A stretch of DNA of 64,000 nt. It comes from UBA11400 sp964473555. Lineage in GTDB: Bacteria > Bacteroidota > Rhodothermia > Balneolales > HLUCCA01. The stretch's first letter is position 1; each line of letters starts with the position of its first letter. Location of the stretch: assembly GCA_964473555.1 (NCBI GenBank), contig CAYYPL010000002.1:449597-513596 (forward strand). The letters run 5' to 3'. Below the pieces are notes generated by a model that had not been told where the DNA came from, did not search any database, and worked only from the letters and a program-made list of their open reading frames with translations. Of the stretch, positions 17,875 through 27,513 are shown one piece after another. The position numbers were made by a program, and so were the translations under genes.

Positions 17875-18438
17875 ATGATACTCATCATCGATAATTACGA
17901 TTCCTTTACCTACAATCTGGTTCATTTGGTGGCCCAGCACACTTCAGCGTACAGGGTAGTTAGAAACAATAAAATCACTCTGGATGAAGTTAAAGCGATG
18001 TCTCCGTTCAAGATTTTGATCTCACCGGGTCCCGGCCGTCCTGAGGATGCCGGAATTACACCCGAAATCATTCGAGAAATGGGTCCTGTTACCCCGATTT
18101 TAGGTGTTTGTTTAGGTCATCAGGCGATTGGAATGGTATTTGGAGGGGATGTAGTACACGCGCCTTCATTAATGCATGGAAAGACCTCGGTCATCGAGCA
18201 TGACGGAAAAACTGTATTTAAGGACGTCAGCCAGGGATTCACCGCCACTCGGTATCATTCGCTTGTATTAGCTCCTGAAACCTTACCTGACGTTCTTGAA
18301 GTTACCTCCAAAACCCCTGATGGAGTCATTATGGGAGTTCGTCATCGATCGTATCCCATCGAAGGGATTCAGTTTCATCCAGAGAGCATTCTGACCATTG
18401 AGGGTCCTAAATTAATCGAGAACTGGATAAACGGATGA
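17875..18438 (+). CDS. trpG: Anthranilate synthase component II (glutamine amidotransferase)
   Basis: Supplies ammonia from glutamine to TrpE. The 187-residue class I amidotransferase shows IDNYDSFTYNLVHLV at the start, the oxyanion motif SPGPGRPEDAG, the nucleophile in GVCLGHQAIG, and the His-Glu pair in GIQFHPESI. Length is that of a stand-alone TrpG, not fused to trpD or trpE. It may double as PabA if no separate copy exists elsewhere, which cannot be judged here. It overlaps trpD by four bases (ATGA). Confidence 0.97.
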   Translation: MILIIDNYDSFTYNLVHLVAQHTSAYRVVRNNKITLDEVKAMSPFKILISPGPGRPEDAGITPEIIREMGPVTPILGVCLGHQAIGMVFGGDVVHAPSLMHGKTSVIEHDGKTVFKDVSQGFTATRYHSLVLAPETLPDVLEVTSKTPDGVIMGVRHRSYPIEGIQFHPESILTIEGPKLIENWING

Positions 18439-19472
18439 GTAAGGAATTCACTGAGATTTTAGAAAAACTGACCAGAAGCGAAGATCTTTCAGCCGAGGAA
18501 GCTACGTTTTCGATGTATCATATACTGTCTGGTGATGTGCCAGACACCAGAATTGTAGCTTTTCTGTTCGGCATGCGTGCAAAAGGTGAAACGATTCAGG
18601 AACTAACGGCCTTTGTCAAAGCGATGCGTGAAGTTGCCATTGCTCTACCAGTGGATGCACAGGATGCCATTGACGTATGTGGAACTGGTGGAGACCACTC
18701 AGGAACATTCAACATATCCACAGCTTCGATGTTCGTGGTTGCCGGTGCCGGAGTCAAGGTGTTGAAACATGGAAACAGAAGCATTTCCAGTCGAAGTGGC
18801 AGTTTTGATGTATTGCAAGAACTGGGAGTTGTTCCGTCATTGAGCCCCGATGAGGTTGCTTCGGTATACACCGACACAGGAGTTGGATTTATGTTTGCAC
18901 CGGTGTTTCACCCAGCTATGAAACATGTCATGACGGCACGACGGGAGCTTGGAATGCGCACGTTTTTCAATATTTTGGGCCCTTTACTGAATCCTGCAGG
19001 TGTTAAACGACAGTTGATCGGGGCTTTTAATCGTGATGTAGCACATACCATGATTCGAATACTCTCCAATCTTGATAGTGATTACGCTATTGCGGTGCAT
19101 GCACATGACGGACTGGACGAGGTCACAACTACCACATTTTCGGATACCTTTGAGCTCAAGCACCGTGTAACATCCGACGCAATGCGCTTTGATCCAGCGG
19201 AACTTGGCTATGAAATGGTAGATCCGTCTGAACTAAAAGGTGGCGACGCTTCACAGAACGCTCAAATTGTCCGAAATGTGTTATCAGGGACATCCACACG
19301 AGCACAGCGAGACATCGTTGAACTCAACGCGACATTTGGGATTCATGTGAGTGGAATCGCCGATTCACTGTCTCAGGCTCAGGAAATGGCCAGAGATAGC
19401 ATTGATTCCGGATCAGCTCTGAAACGGTTGAACCTGTTCGCAACGGCCACTCAAGACTACATCAAATCCTGA
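18435..19472 (+). CDS. trpD: Anthranilate phosphoribosyltransferase
   Basis: Transfers the phosphoribosyl group of PRPP to anthranilate. The 345-residue enzyme has the PRPP-binding glycine-rich loop in DVCGTGGDHSGTFNISTASMFV. It also has KHGNRSISSRSGSFDVLQELG, the anthranilate site motif MFAPVFHPAMKHVMTARRELGMRTFFNILGPLLNP and HDGLDEVT. Length is normal. It overlaps trpG by four bases and trpC by one base, so the three are likely translationally coupled. Confidence 0.97.
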   Translation: MSKEFTEILEKLTRSEDLSAEEATFSMYHILSGDVPDTRIVAFLFGMRAKGETIQELTAFVKAMREVAIALPVDAQDAIDVCGTGGDHSGTFNISTASMFVVAGAGVKVLKHGNRSISSRSGSFDVLQELGVVPSLSPDEVASVYTDTGVGFMFAPVFHPAMKHVMTARRELGMRTFFNILGPLLNPAGVKRQLIGAFNRDVAHTMIRILSNLDSDYAIAVHAHDGLDEVTTTTFSDTFELKHRVTSDAMRFDPAELGYEMVDPSELKGGDASQNAQIVRNVLSGTSTRAQRDIVELNATFGIHVSGIADSLSQAQEMARDSIDSGSALKRLNLFATATQDYIKS

Positions 19473-20257
19473 TGGATATCCTCGAAAAAATTTACGAAAG
19501 ATCGAAAGAGGACGTTGCCAAGCGCAGACGTACGATCTCAACTACCGATTTTCAATCTATGGAGGGGTATTACCACAAAAGGGTCAGCTTATACGATGCG
19601 CTTAAACGGGAGCCTGGTGATATTGTCAGAATCGTGGCTGAAATCAAAAAAGCCTCTCCATCCCAGGGATTGATACGCAATGACTTTAATCCACGGGATC
19701 TGGCACTGCAGTACGTGGAACACGGTGCGGCTGCCTTATCCGTTCTTACCGATGAACCTTTCTTTCAGGGACATTTGGGCTATTTGATCGAAGTTGCAAA
19801 AACGGTGGAGATACCCATACTACGTAAGGATTTCATCCACGACCTCTATCAAATTGAGGAGGCCAAAGCCTATGGTGCCGACGCGATTCTACTGATTGCG
19901 ACGATGCTTGATTCGGTCCATCTGCGTGATCTTCATCAGGCAGCTACCGAACTCGGACTTCAATGCCTTGTTGAGTGTTATGATGAACAGGATGTTGACG
20001 CGATTGATTTTGAAATGGTTCAGATATTCGGGGTAAATAACCGCGATTTACGCTCATTTCGTGTTGATGTTCACCGAGGTACAGCATTATTGCAAAGAGC
20101 TCCTGAAAACGTTGTTACGGTCTCAGAAAGTGGACTAAAAACACCATGGGATATTAAACATCTCCATGATGCGAAGATTGATGCTGCCCTGATAGGGGAA
20201 CATTTTATGCGGCAACCCAACGTGGGCATGGCATTACGGGAACTATTAACCTATTGA
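19472..20257 (+). CDS. trpC: Indole-3-glycerol phosphate synthase
   Basis: Closes the indole ring of 1-(2-carboxyphenylamino)-deoxyribulose phosphate. The 261-residue TIM barrel has AEIKKASPSQGLI (catalytic Lys and phosphate contacts), SVLTDEPFFQGHL, PILRKDFIHDLYQI, EAKAYGADAILLIA, FGVNNRDLRSF and VSESGL. It is monofunctional, with trpF as a separate gene five bases downstream. Its start overlaps the trpD stop as TGATG. Confidence 0.97.
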   Translation: MDILEKIYERSKEDVAKRRRTISTTDFQSMEGYYHKRVSLYDALKREPGDIVRIVAEIKKASPSQGLIRNDFNPRDLALQYVEHGAAALSVLTDEPFFQGHLGYLIEVAKTVEIPILRKDFIHDLYQIEEAKAYGADAILLIATMLDSVHLRDLHQAATELGLQCLVECYDEQDVDAIDFEMVQIFGVNNRDLRSFRVDVHRGTALLQRAPENVVTVSESGLKTPWDIKHLHDAKIDAALIGEHFMRQPNVGMALRELLTY

Positions 20258-20261
20258 TACG

Positions 20262-20924
20262 ATGTTTTTAGACGATAAACGCGTTCGAATCAAATTATGT
20301 GGCATCACCCGACTCGAAGACGCAAGATTTGCCTCTGGTGCTCTGGTTGATTATCTGGGATTCATTTTTTGGCCTGAGTCCAGCAGGTATATTTCACCTG
20401 CTGAAGCGGGTGCGATTGTAAGCTGGCTAGAGGGGCCAGAGTGTGTGGGAGTTTTCGTTGATCAGCCCATCGACGATGTGAATGATTTTGGCCACATTTC
20501 TGGCATTAAATACGTTCAACTGCATGGAGAAGAGACACCCGATTACTGCAAGTTGATGGAGCACAAAATTATAAAGTCATTTCGAGTGTCCTCTGAAATG
20601 ACTGCCGACCACCTTAGATATCTGATGGATCCCTATACAAACGTTGTGGATCACTTTCTGTTCGATACATACAGGAAAGGAGTTCCGGGTGGGACTGGCG
20701 AAACCTTCGATTGGGATATACTTGGACACATAGCCGAAGAATTTCCGATTTTTTTATCAGGTGGACTCCACGCTGGCAATGTAACTGAAGCACTCAAACA
20801 GGTTCATCCCTGGGCAGTTGATGCATCCAGTAAACTTGAAACGGAGCCCGGGATCAAAGATTTTCAGTTGATGGATGAGTTTATCGAAGCAGTCAGACAC
20901 TATAATGAAACATTTGAACTATGA
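20262..20924 (+). CDS. trpF: Phosphoribosylanthranilate isomerase
   Basis: Performs the Amadori rearrangement of phosphoribosylanthranilate. The 220-residue TIM barrel has the catalytic Cys in RIKLCGITRLEDA, GFIFWPESSRYI, VQLHGEETPDYC, the Asp region FLFDTYRKGVPGGTGETFDW, and the phosphate site FLSGGLHAGNV followed by AVDASSKLETEPGIKD. In most TrpF the last motif is DVSSGVE; here it reads DASSKLE, a small deviation. It overlaps trpB by four bases. Confidence 0.96.
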   Translation: MFLDDKRVRIKLCGITRLEDARFASGALVDYLGFIFWPESSRYISPAEAGAIVSWLEGPECVGVFVDQPIDDVNDFGHISGIKYVQLHGEETPDYCKLMEHKIIKSFRVSSEMTADHLRYLMDPYTNVVDHFLFDTYRKGVPGGTGETFDWDILGHIAEEFPIFLSGGLHAGNVTEALKQVHPWAVDASSKLETEPGIKDFQLMDEFIEAVRHYNETFEL

Positions 20925-22114
20925 GTACCACGACCTATAACTTTCCAACACAGAACGGTTATTTCGGCAAGTTTGGCGGGAAATTTGTCCCTGAAATTCT
21001 GATTCCAGCCTTAGAAGAACTAGAAGAGGCCTACTCACTGGCTAAAAACGATCCAGAATTCCATCGGGAGTATTTTGAACTCTTGAATGAATACGTGGGC
21101 AGGCCAACTCCATTGACTTATGCTGAACGCCTCACCGAGTATTATGGCAAAGGGAAAATTTATCTGAAACGTGAGGATTTATGCCATACTGGCGCACATA
21201 AAATCAACAACACCATTGGACAGGTACTTCTGGCAAGGCGAATGGGTAAAACCAGGATCATTGCAGAGACTGGAGCCGGGCAACATGGGGTTGCAACCGC
21301 TACGGTTTGCGCCCGATTTGGGGTAGAATGTGTTGTATATATGGGTGCTGAGGATATGGAGCGTCAAAAGTTAAATGTTGACCGCATGAGACTACTTGGT
21401 GCTGAAGTCAGAGGGGTTCATAGTGGTTCGAAAACATTAAAAGATGCCACTAACGAGGCCATTCGGGATTGGGTAACCAATGTTTCTGACACGTTTTATA
21501 TCATTGGTTCGGTGGTAGGTCCTCACCCGTATCCCATGATGGTGCGCGATTTTCATCGGATTATCGGAGATGAAACGAGGTCTCGACTGATGGAGCTTGA
21601 AGGTCGTCTTCCGGATTATGTCATTGCCTGTGTGGGTGGGGGATCCAATGCAATGGGTATTTTTTATCCATTCATTAACGACCTAACGGTTAAACTGATT
21701 GGAACTGAGGCTGCCGGGCTGGGGGCTGAAACGGATCAAACCGCAGCTACTTTCAGCAAAGGGAAACCGGGAGTCTTACATGGTTCGTTGAGTTATCTGC
21801 TTCAAACACCTCAAGGACAGATTGCATTAGCGCATTCGGTAAGCGCGGGACTCGATTATCCGGGTGTGGGTCCAGAACATGCTCACCTTTTTGACACCGG
21901 TAGAGTGAAGTATGTGCCAGTTACCGATGCTCAGGCGCTTGAAGCAGTCAAGCTAGCCTCTCGCATGGAAGGTATCATTCCGGCACTTGAAACAGCTCAT
22001 GCGATCGCGTTTCTGGATGTTCTGATGCCATCAACGAGTGAAAACGATCTGGTGGTCATTAACTGCTCCGGACGAGGAGACAAAGATATGGGTACTATTT
22101 CAACCTTTTTATAA
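20921..22114 (+). CDS. trpB: Tryptophan synthase beta chain
   Basis: PLP enzyme that condenses indole and serine to tryptophan within the alpha2-beta2 complex. The 397-residue protein starts NGYFGKFGGKFVPEILIPAL and has the PLP lysine in REDLCHTGAHKINNTIGQ. It also has the GAGQHGVATATVCARFG loop, CVGGGSNAMGIFYPF (phosphate loop), HSVSAGLDYPGVGPEHA and NCSGRGDKDM. It is the short TrpB1 type that pairs with TrpA, whose gene follows after 12 bases. Confidence 0.98.
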   Translation: MSTTTYNFPTQNGYFGKFGGKFVPEILIPALEELEEAYSLAKNDPEFHREYFELLNEYVGRPTPLTYAERLTEYYGKGKIYLKREDLCHTGAHKINNTIGQVLLARRMGKTRIIAETGAGQHGVATATVCARFGVECVVYMGAEDMERQKLNVDRMRLLGAEVRGVHSGSKTLKDATNEAIRDWVTNVSDTFYIIGSVVGPHPYPMMVRDFHRIIGDETRSRLMELEGRLPDYVIACVGGGSNAMGIFYPFINDLTVKLIGTEAAGLGAETDQTAATFSKGKPGVLHGSLSYLLQTPQGQIALAHSVSAGLDYPGVGPEHAHLFDTGRVKYVPVTDAQALEAVKLASRMEGIIPALETAHAIAFLDVLMPSTSENDLVVINCSGRGDKDMGTISTFL

Positions 22115-22126
22115 GCCACTTACACC

Positions 22127-22930
22127 ATGCCAACCGAAAGAATCAAACGTGTTTTTGACCGAAAAAAAGACGAAAAAATCATGAGTCTTTTCATCACGGC
22201 CGGATATCCAGATTTGGAAAGCACCCCATCTTTGGTATTAGAGCTTGAACGTTCAGGCGCAGATATTATCGAACTCGGTATGCCATTCAGCGATCCACTT
22301 GCAGACGGATCCACCATTCAGCGATCCAGTGAAATCGCCATAGAAAACGGAACCGACCTGGATAAGATTTTTTCCATGGTGCGTGAAGTCAGAAAAACAT
22401 CTGAAATCCCAATCATACTTATGGGATACATCAATCCTGTGTTACATTACGGGATTGATGCATTCTTTGAACAGGCTGCTGCGGCCGGGGTAGACGGATT
22501 CATCTTACCTGACGTACCCGTTGAGGAATCCGTACTCATCAAGGATGCCTGCACATCTCGGGATATGGCACTCATTTATCTTGTAGCACCAAACACTACG
22601 GATGCACGAATGCAACGTATTGATGCAGAATCGCAGGGATTCGTGTATTGTGTTTCGGTTACGGGTGTTACAGGAGCCAGAGAGGGATCTACCGTAACGG
22701 ATTCTGTTGACCGTTTTATAGATCGAGTCAGGACACATGTGACCCGCAATCCGGTTCTGGTTGGATTTGGAATCAAGTCTCACTCAGATGCCAGGAAGGT
22801 ATCTGAGAAAGTCGATGGATTTGTAGTCGGAAGTGCTTTGATCAATTTCATTGAAGCGAACTATCCAAACTCTGATTGGATGGATCGGACCGGGACGTTT
22901 GTCAAGGAGATCAAAACGGGTTCGAGCTAA
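22127..22930 (+). CDS. trpA: Tryptophan synthase alpha chain
   Basis: Cleaves indole-3-glycerol phosphate to indole, which is channelled to TrpB. The 267-residue TIM barrel has FITAGYPDLEST, the catalytic Glu in ELGMPFSDPLADGSTIQRSS, PIILMGYINPVLHYGIDAFF, GVDGFILPDVPVEE, SVTGVTGAR and VGFGIKSHSDA. It is the last trp gene. The next gene starts 115 bases later without a clear terminator, so transcription may continue into the DUF4837-bio genes. Confidence 0.97.
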   Translation: MPTERIKRVFDRKKDEKIMSLFITAGYPDLESTPSLVLELERSGADIIELGMPFSDPLADGSTIQRSSEIAIENGTDLDKIFSMVREVRKTSEIPIILMGYINPVLHYGIDAFFEQAAAAGVDGFILPDVPVEESVLIKDACTSRDMALIYLVAPNTTDARMQRIDAESQGFVYCVSVTGVTGAREGSTVTDSVDRFIDRVRTHVTRNPVLVGFGIKSHSDARKVSEKVDGFVVGSALINFIEANYPNSDWMDRTGTFVKEIKTGSS

Positions 22931-23045
22931 TCTAGTTTACATGCAGGGATTCATTTGATGCTGAACTCGCATCATAATGTCATTCAATTTGATCGGCCAT
23001 ATTCGTATACTAGGCTCAAAGAATACGATTAAATCAATTATTTTC

Positions 23046-24155
23046 ATGAGATTTTTCCCCATTTTATCCATTTTACTGGTGGCACTACTCGCCTCTGCGT
23101 GCGGAGGAGACTACAGACAACGGGCGTCTGGCCAGCCATCTGAAGTTGTTGTTGCGATGGATTCATCTCGTATCGAAGGACCCATTGGCTTGGCTTTGAC
23201 AGATACCTACGGTGCGTATATCCGAACCATGCCAAGGCGTGAACCGATGTACGATATCAAATTCCGTGATTTCAAGACGCAAGCGGAACTCCAATCGATT
23301 CAAAAGAGCAGAAACCTGATTTTCGCCGGTACGCTCGACGAAGATTCCAACACCGGGATGTTTTTGCGTTCCATACTTAGTCAGGATGTGCAGAATCGAG
23401 TTCGAAGTGGAGAATTGCGTGAAATAACGCTTCGTGATAGATGGTATCGTGACCAATGGATAGTCATCTACACTGGAACGGATGAACAGGAAATCGCCGA
23501 ACGAATTCGTAACGGATCCAGGGGGCAATTAAAATCCTTGTACGATATCGAGCTGGAACGATGGACCGAAGAAGTGTATCGCAGGGGAGAGCAACCGCTT
23601 TTGGCTGATACCCTCATGATGGAACATGGATTCAAGATCCGTGTGCAGCATGATTATGAACGGGGAATCGATACCACCGATTTTGTCTCACTCCGACGTT
23701 ATTTGCCAGATAACGACCGTTGGATATGGTTTCATTGGATAGACGGGGTTGAAAATTTTGATACGGTGACCCAGGAATGGATTCATGCACGGCGCGATAG
23801 TCTGCTCGAAATCTATATCCGTGGTACGCGTGAAGATGCTTTCACACGTACAGATCGTCGAAGAAGCCTGGAGACATCGTATATGTTGTTGAATGGAAGA
23901 CCGACCTATGAGTCCAAAGGGATGTGGGTCATGAATGATTACTCAATGGGTGGACCGTTCATCAACTACACAATGTATGATGCCAGACAAAAACGGATTT
24001 ATCTCATGGAATTTGGACAGTTTTCTCCACGATATCGTCAACGTCGGTTCCTGTATCAGTTCGAAGCCATAGCACGAACCTTCGAAACGGATCCTAATTT
24101 TCAGATGGGTGCCTGGAAAACTGAGCAAACAGTAAATCAGGCTCCCGAAAAATGA
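23046..24155 (+). CDS. DUF4837-family lipoprotein
   Basis: A 369-residue lipoprotein typical of Bacteroidota and relatives (DUF4837), function unknown. The signal peptide is MRFFPILSILLVALLASACGG, with lipobox Cys19. This supports the ATG at 23046 rather than the upstream in-frame ATG at 22977, which would bury the signal. The body has many Arg/Asp-rich beta-strands (TLRDRWYRDQWIVIYTGTDEQEI) and conserved aromatic patches (DRWIWFHWIDG, KGMWVMNDYSMGGPFINY). It overlaps bioF by ATGA and sits between trpA and the biotin genes. The family's link to biotin, if any, is unknown. Confidence 0.75.
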   Translation: MRFFPILSILLVALLASACGGDYRQRASGQPSEVVVAMDSSRIEGPIGLALTDTYGAYIRTMPRREPMYDIKFRDFKTQAELQSIQKSRNLIFAGTLDEDSNTGMFLRSILSQDVQNRVRSGELREITLRDRWYRDQWIVIYTGTDEQEIAERIRNGSRGQLKSLYDIELERWTEEVYRRGEQPLLADTLMMEHGFKIRVQHDYERGIDTTDFVSLRRYLPDNDRWIWFHWIDGVENFDTVTQEWIHARRDSLLEIYIRGTREDAFTRTDRRRSLETSYMLLNGRPTYESKGMWVMNDYSMGGPFINYTMYDARQKRIYLMEFGQFSPRYRQRRFLYQFEAIARTFETDPNFQMGAWKTEQTVNQAPEK

Positions 24156-25324
24156 CCTCCTCTATGCATCGTCTCCAGTTCATCAGAGATTCACTGGAAT
24201 CGAGAAAGAAGCTTGGAAGGTTTCGTGAGCTGGTCAGTGTTCAAGGTACATCAGAGTCCATGATTAAAGTGGAAGGCAGATCCTACCTTAATTTGAGCTC
24301 AAACGATTATCTGGGTCTGGGAGGTCACCCTGAAGTCGTCAATCATGTGAAGTATTTCACTGAAAAATATGGTTCTGGAAGTGGAGCTTCAAGGTTAATT
24401 ACAGGATCTGGTGAGTATCACAGGCAGCTTGAAACTGCACTTGCTGATTGGCTGGGAACGGAGTCGGCCTTGGTATTTAACTCCGGGTATCAATTGAACA
24501 GCTCAATCCTACCCACACTTGCAGACCGGAGCACTGTAATCTACTCGGACAGGTTCAATCACCATTCATTGATTCAGGGAATCGTGGCCAGTCGTGCCAA
24601 AATGAGACGGTATAATCACCTTGATTACACACAACTTGCGTCATTGCTTCACCAGGACAGTGCTCTTGCCCGTAAGATCATTGTAACCGAGAGTTTATTT
24701 AGTATGGATGGTGATATGGCCGATCTGGATGCTCTTTCTGAACTTGCAGACAAGTACAATGCGATCCTTGTTGTGGATGAAGCTCATGCAATAGGTGTTG
24801 TGGGTCCCGGGGGAAGAGGAATCGGATATACGCATGAACGTATCGACATCAGAATAGGAACATTTGGTAAAGCCTTTGGATCCTTTGGTGCTTATGTAGC
24901 CGGATCCAGTGAATTGGTCAGTTATTTGATCAACCAGTGTGGTGGATTTGTTTACACGACCGCATTGCCCCCATCAGTGGTAGGAGCCACATATGCTGGG
25001 TTAGGCCTGATTAAAGGAATGCAAACGGAAAGAGATTATTTAGCTGAATTGAGCAACTGGTTCAGAGGAGAACTCAATCAAAAAGGATTCAGTACGTTCG
25101 GATCTACTTCGCATATTGTACCCGTATTTATAGGAAATGAGTTTTTAGCTCTAAAACTTTCTGAAACACTTAAAGAGCAGGGTTACTGGGTGAACGCGAT
25201 CCGCCCACCCACAGTCGAAGTTGGCACCAGTAGGCTCAGATTCAGCCTGAATGCACAGCTCAGTAAGGCTCATTTGTCTGAATCTGTCGAAATCATGCAA
25301 AAAACTGTATCTTCCTGGACATGA
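24152..25324 (+). CDS. bioF: 8-amino-7-oxononanoate synthase
   Basis: PLP enzyme that joins pimeloyl-ACP and L-alanine in biotin synthesis. The 390-residue alpha-oxoamine synthase has LNLSSNDYLGLGGHP, GSGSGASRLITGSG, the DEAHAIGVVGPGGRG motif and the PLP lysine in GTFGKAFGSFGAYV. Closely related enzymes (Kbl, serine palmitoyltransferase) share these motifs, but the flanking bioH, C, D and A genes settle the call. It overlaps both neighbours by four bases. Confidence 0.93.
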   Translation: MTSSMHRLQFIRDSLESRKKLGRFRELVSVQGTSESMIKVEGRSYLNLSSNDYLGLGGHPEVVNHVKYFTEKYGSGSGASRLITGSGEYHRQLETALADWLGTESALVFNSGYQLNSSILPTLADRSTVIYSDRFNHHSLIQGIVASRAKMRRYNHLDYTQLASLLHQDSALARKIIVTESLFSMDGDMADLDALSELADKYNAILVVDEAHAIGVVGPGGRGIGYTHERIDIRIGTFGKAFGSFGAYVAGSSELVSYLINQCGGFVYTTALPPSVVGATYAGLGLIKGMQTERDYLAELSNWFRGELNQKGFSTFGSTSHIVPVFIGNEFLALKLSETLKEQGYWVNAIRPPTVEVGTSRLRFSLNAQLSKAHLSESVEIMQKTVSSWT

Positions 25325-26046
25325 TTCGACGAAAAGCATCTATTCGTACAGCCGATTTTTACTTTTACCATGGGTGGGCTCTACCTCCAGGGGTTTGGAA
25401 CAGTGTGATCAACCAAGTCAAACGCTCACTTCCCGAAACCACGGGTATTAACCCAGATTTCCACATCAACAACCGTGGGTACTTCAGTGATCCTTCAGCC
25501 ATAGTACGAATGAGGCAAGGTGACCTTCAAATCGTTGTTGCCCATTCACTTGGATTGCATTTTGTTCCAGTCAGTTTGCTCCATAAAGCTGATGTATTGA
25601 TCAGCATATCCGGATTCCTTGATTTCCATGCTATCCACCCTCAGCTCTCTAAGAAGGTGATTCAAAGAATGATCAATCAGTTCGATAAGCACCCTTCAGA
25701 GGTATTAGGCGAGTTTTATGCCAATGTGTTTTATCCACAACCGCTTCCGCCAAATTTTCAGTTTGAAGATGTTTCCAATATCAGAGTCGCCCGATTACTC
25801 GAAGATTTGATGTTCTTGAACACGAACCAGTTATCAGACCGAATCTTTTCGGATTCGTGTCAGATTTATCTGTTTCATGGTAATCAGGATCACATTGTAC
25901 CTGCAGCACATACGCAGAAGTGGATGATGGGGATGAACCAAACATTGGGTCGGATTATTGTTGATGGGGGCCACGCGCTCCCGGTTACCCACTGCGATGA
26001 AATTGTCCAGGGAATAAATAAAGCGATTCAACGAATTTTTGATTGA
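25321..26046 (+). CDS. bioH: BioH-like pimeloyl-ACP methyl ester esterase
   Basis: A 241-residue alpha/beta hydrolase. By position between bioF and bioC it should remove the methyl group from pimeloyl-ACP methyl ester, ending the disguise started by BioC. Visible features are YHGWALPPGVWNSV near the N-terminus (compare the HGWG of BioH), the nucleophile in VVAHSLGLH (Ser76), HGNQDHIVP (likely Asp) and GGHALPVTH (His). Overall similarity to E. coli BioH looks low by eye. One of the other non-homologous esterases of this step (BioG, BioJ, BioK, BioV types) should be considered. It overlaps bioF by four bases. Confidence 0.7.
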   Translation: MIRRKASIRTADFYFYHGWALPPGVWNSVINQVKRSLPETTGINPDFHINNRGYFSDPSAIVRMRQGDLQIVVAHSLGLHFVPVSLLHKADVLISISGFLDFHAIHPQLSKKVIQRMINQFDKHPSEVLGEFYANVFYPQPLPPNFQFEDVSNIRVARLLEDLMFLNTNQLSDRIFSDSCQIYLFHGNQDHIVPAAHTQKWMMGMNQTLGRIIVDGGHALPVTHCDEIVQGINKAIQRIFD

Positions 26047-26048
26047 CG

Positions 26049-26867
26049 ATGATTCGAACAGAAATACAGAATAAAGAGCTATTCAGATCGGTAGTGGCGG
26101 GATCATTTGGTCAGCACGCACGCTCATACAATGAGCATGCAAGGGTTCAACGAACTGCTGCCGAATTCCTGGTCACTATGGTTGATGAGTATCTTAGGGA
26201 TTTGTCTGGTCCCTACCTTGAAATTGGCACTGGAACAGGATTCTTGACCCAGCAGTTGCTACAAAAGTTACCCTCAGGTACTTATTATGCCACAGATCTC
26301 TCCGAAGAAATGTTGTTTGTTTGTCGAGAAAACTTGACGATACCTCGGGGGTTGGATGTAAGGTACGATATACGTGATGCCGAGGAATCTCTGGATTCGC
26401 AACAATATGGACTCATCGCCACATCTATGACTGCACAGTGGTTCGAGGATACACCAGGAACACTTAGGCGATATGCAGAATCACTTAAACCGGGTGGGCT
26501 TTTAATATACTCCTATCTGGATGAGTCATGTTTTCCCGAATGGAAGGCATTATGTGCTGAATCTGGTGTCCCTTTTACGGGGAATCCATTACCCACAAGT
26601 GCACCTTTGAGAATGGATAACAAACGGTTTTGCTGGGAAGGAACTACCCATGAAGAATTTTCAGAAATGTATGCTTCTCCAGCTGACTTTTTCCGCAACT
26701 TAAAACGAATCGGTGCAGGAACACAGAAACAGGGTAATAAAAATTCAGCCGGAGCGGTGCTTAATCTGAATGAGCATTGGCTCAAAAAAGGTGCAGATGC
26801 ATTCAAAATTACGTATGGGATTACCTTTGGAGTGATCCGGAGAAAGGATATCATAGTTTATGAGTAA
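26049..26867 (+). CDS. bioC: Malonyl-ACP O-methyltransferase
   Basis: SAM-dependent enzyme that methylates malonyl-ACP to start pimelate synthesis on the fatty-acid machinery. The 272-residue protein has VAGSFGQHARSYNEHARVQR, the characteristic BioC N-terminus. The SAM motif I is YLEIGTGTGFLTQQLL, followed by YYATDLSEEML and IATSMTAQWFEDT. I chose the ATG at 26049; a TTG at 26043 overlapping the bioH stop is possible. It overlaps bioD by eight bases. Confidence 0.92.
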   Translation: MIRTEIQNKELFRSVVAGSFGQHARSYNEHARVQRTAAEFLVTMVDEYLRDLSGPYLEIGTGTGFLTQQLLQKLPSGTYYATDLSEEMLFVCRENLTIPRGLDVRYDIRDAEESLDSQQYGLIATSMTAQWFEDTPGTLRRYAESLKPGGLLIYSYLDESCFPEWKALCAESGVPFTGNPLPTSAPLRMDNKRFCWEGTTHEEFSEMYASPADFFRNLKRIGAGTQKQGNKNSAGAVLNLNEHWLKKGADAFKITYGITFGVIRRKDIIVYE

Positions 26868-27513
26868 TCAGGACTATGAGTTGTTTTGGGTTACCGGTAC
26901 CGACACCGATGTTGGGAAATCAGTTGTATCAGCAATGCTTGTCACTGCATTGGGGGCCTCGTACTGGAAGCCTGTACAAAGTGGTACACATACGGTAACA
27001 GATAAGGACTACGTCAAAGGCATTTCGGGATTTAGCGATGACCATTTCATTGGTGAAGTATACAAAACTACTCAGCCGTTATCACCGCATTTAAGCGCCA
27101 CACTGGATGGAGTCACCATTGAGTTGAACGCCTTTCGCAGACCACATACCTCGATGATCAAAAATAACAGACTCATTATCGAAGGCGCCGGAGGTGTACT
27201 GGTACCATTGAATTCTGACAAGTATGTAATCGACCTAATCAAACAGATTACTGCCCCCGTGATCATTGTATGCCGCTCTACCTTGGGCACGATCAACCAC
27301 ACGCTCACAACCCTGGAAGCCCTGCGATCGCGCGGAATTCCTATTAAAGGATTCATCATGAATGGGCCGAAAAACATTGAAAATGAACGTGCAGTCAGGG
27401 ATTATGGACAAGTTCAGCACCTGGGTAGTCTACCGCTTTTACAAAAAGTCGACCGAGATGGTCTTCTTAAGATTTGGCATGATGAGGGTTTCGACAGCCA
27501 TTTTAATGTATGA
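26860..27513 (+). CDS. bioD: Dethiobiotin synthetase
   Basis: ATP-dependent ring closure of 7,8-diaminononanoate with CO2 to dethiobiotin. The 217-residue P-loop protein has WVTGTDTDVGKSVVSAML (Walker A with the second Lys/Asp typical of BioD), YWKPVQSGT and IEGAGGVLVPLNSDKYVIDL. Its start lies inside the end of bioC and its stop overlaps bioA by four bases. Length is normal. Confidence 0.96.
   Translation: MSNQDYELFWVTGTDTDVGKSVVSAMLVTALGASYWKPVQSGTHTVTDKDYVKGISGFSDDHFIGEVYKTTQPLSPHLSATLDGVTIELNAFRRPHTSMIKNNRLIIEGAGGVLVPLNSDKYVIDLIKQITAPVIIVCRSTLGTINHTLTTLEALRSRGIPIKGFIMNGPKNIENERAVRDYGQVQHLGSLPLLQKVDRDGLLKIWHDEGFDSHFNV

Noticed and set aside
22955..22971. GATGC/GCATC hairpin after trpA as an operon end
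   Set aside because: Only five pairs and no T-run, so it does not support termination before the DUF4837 gene.
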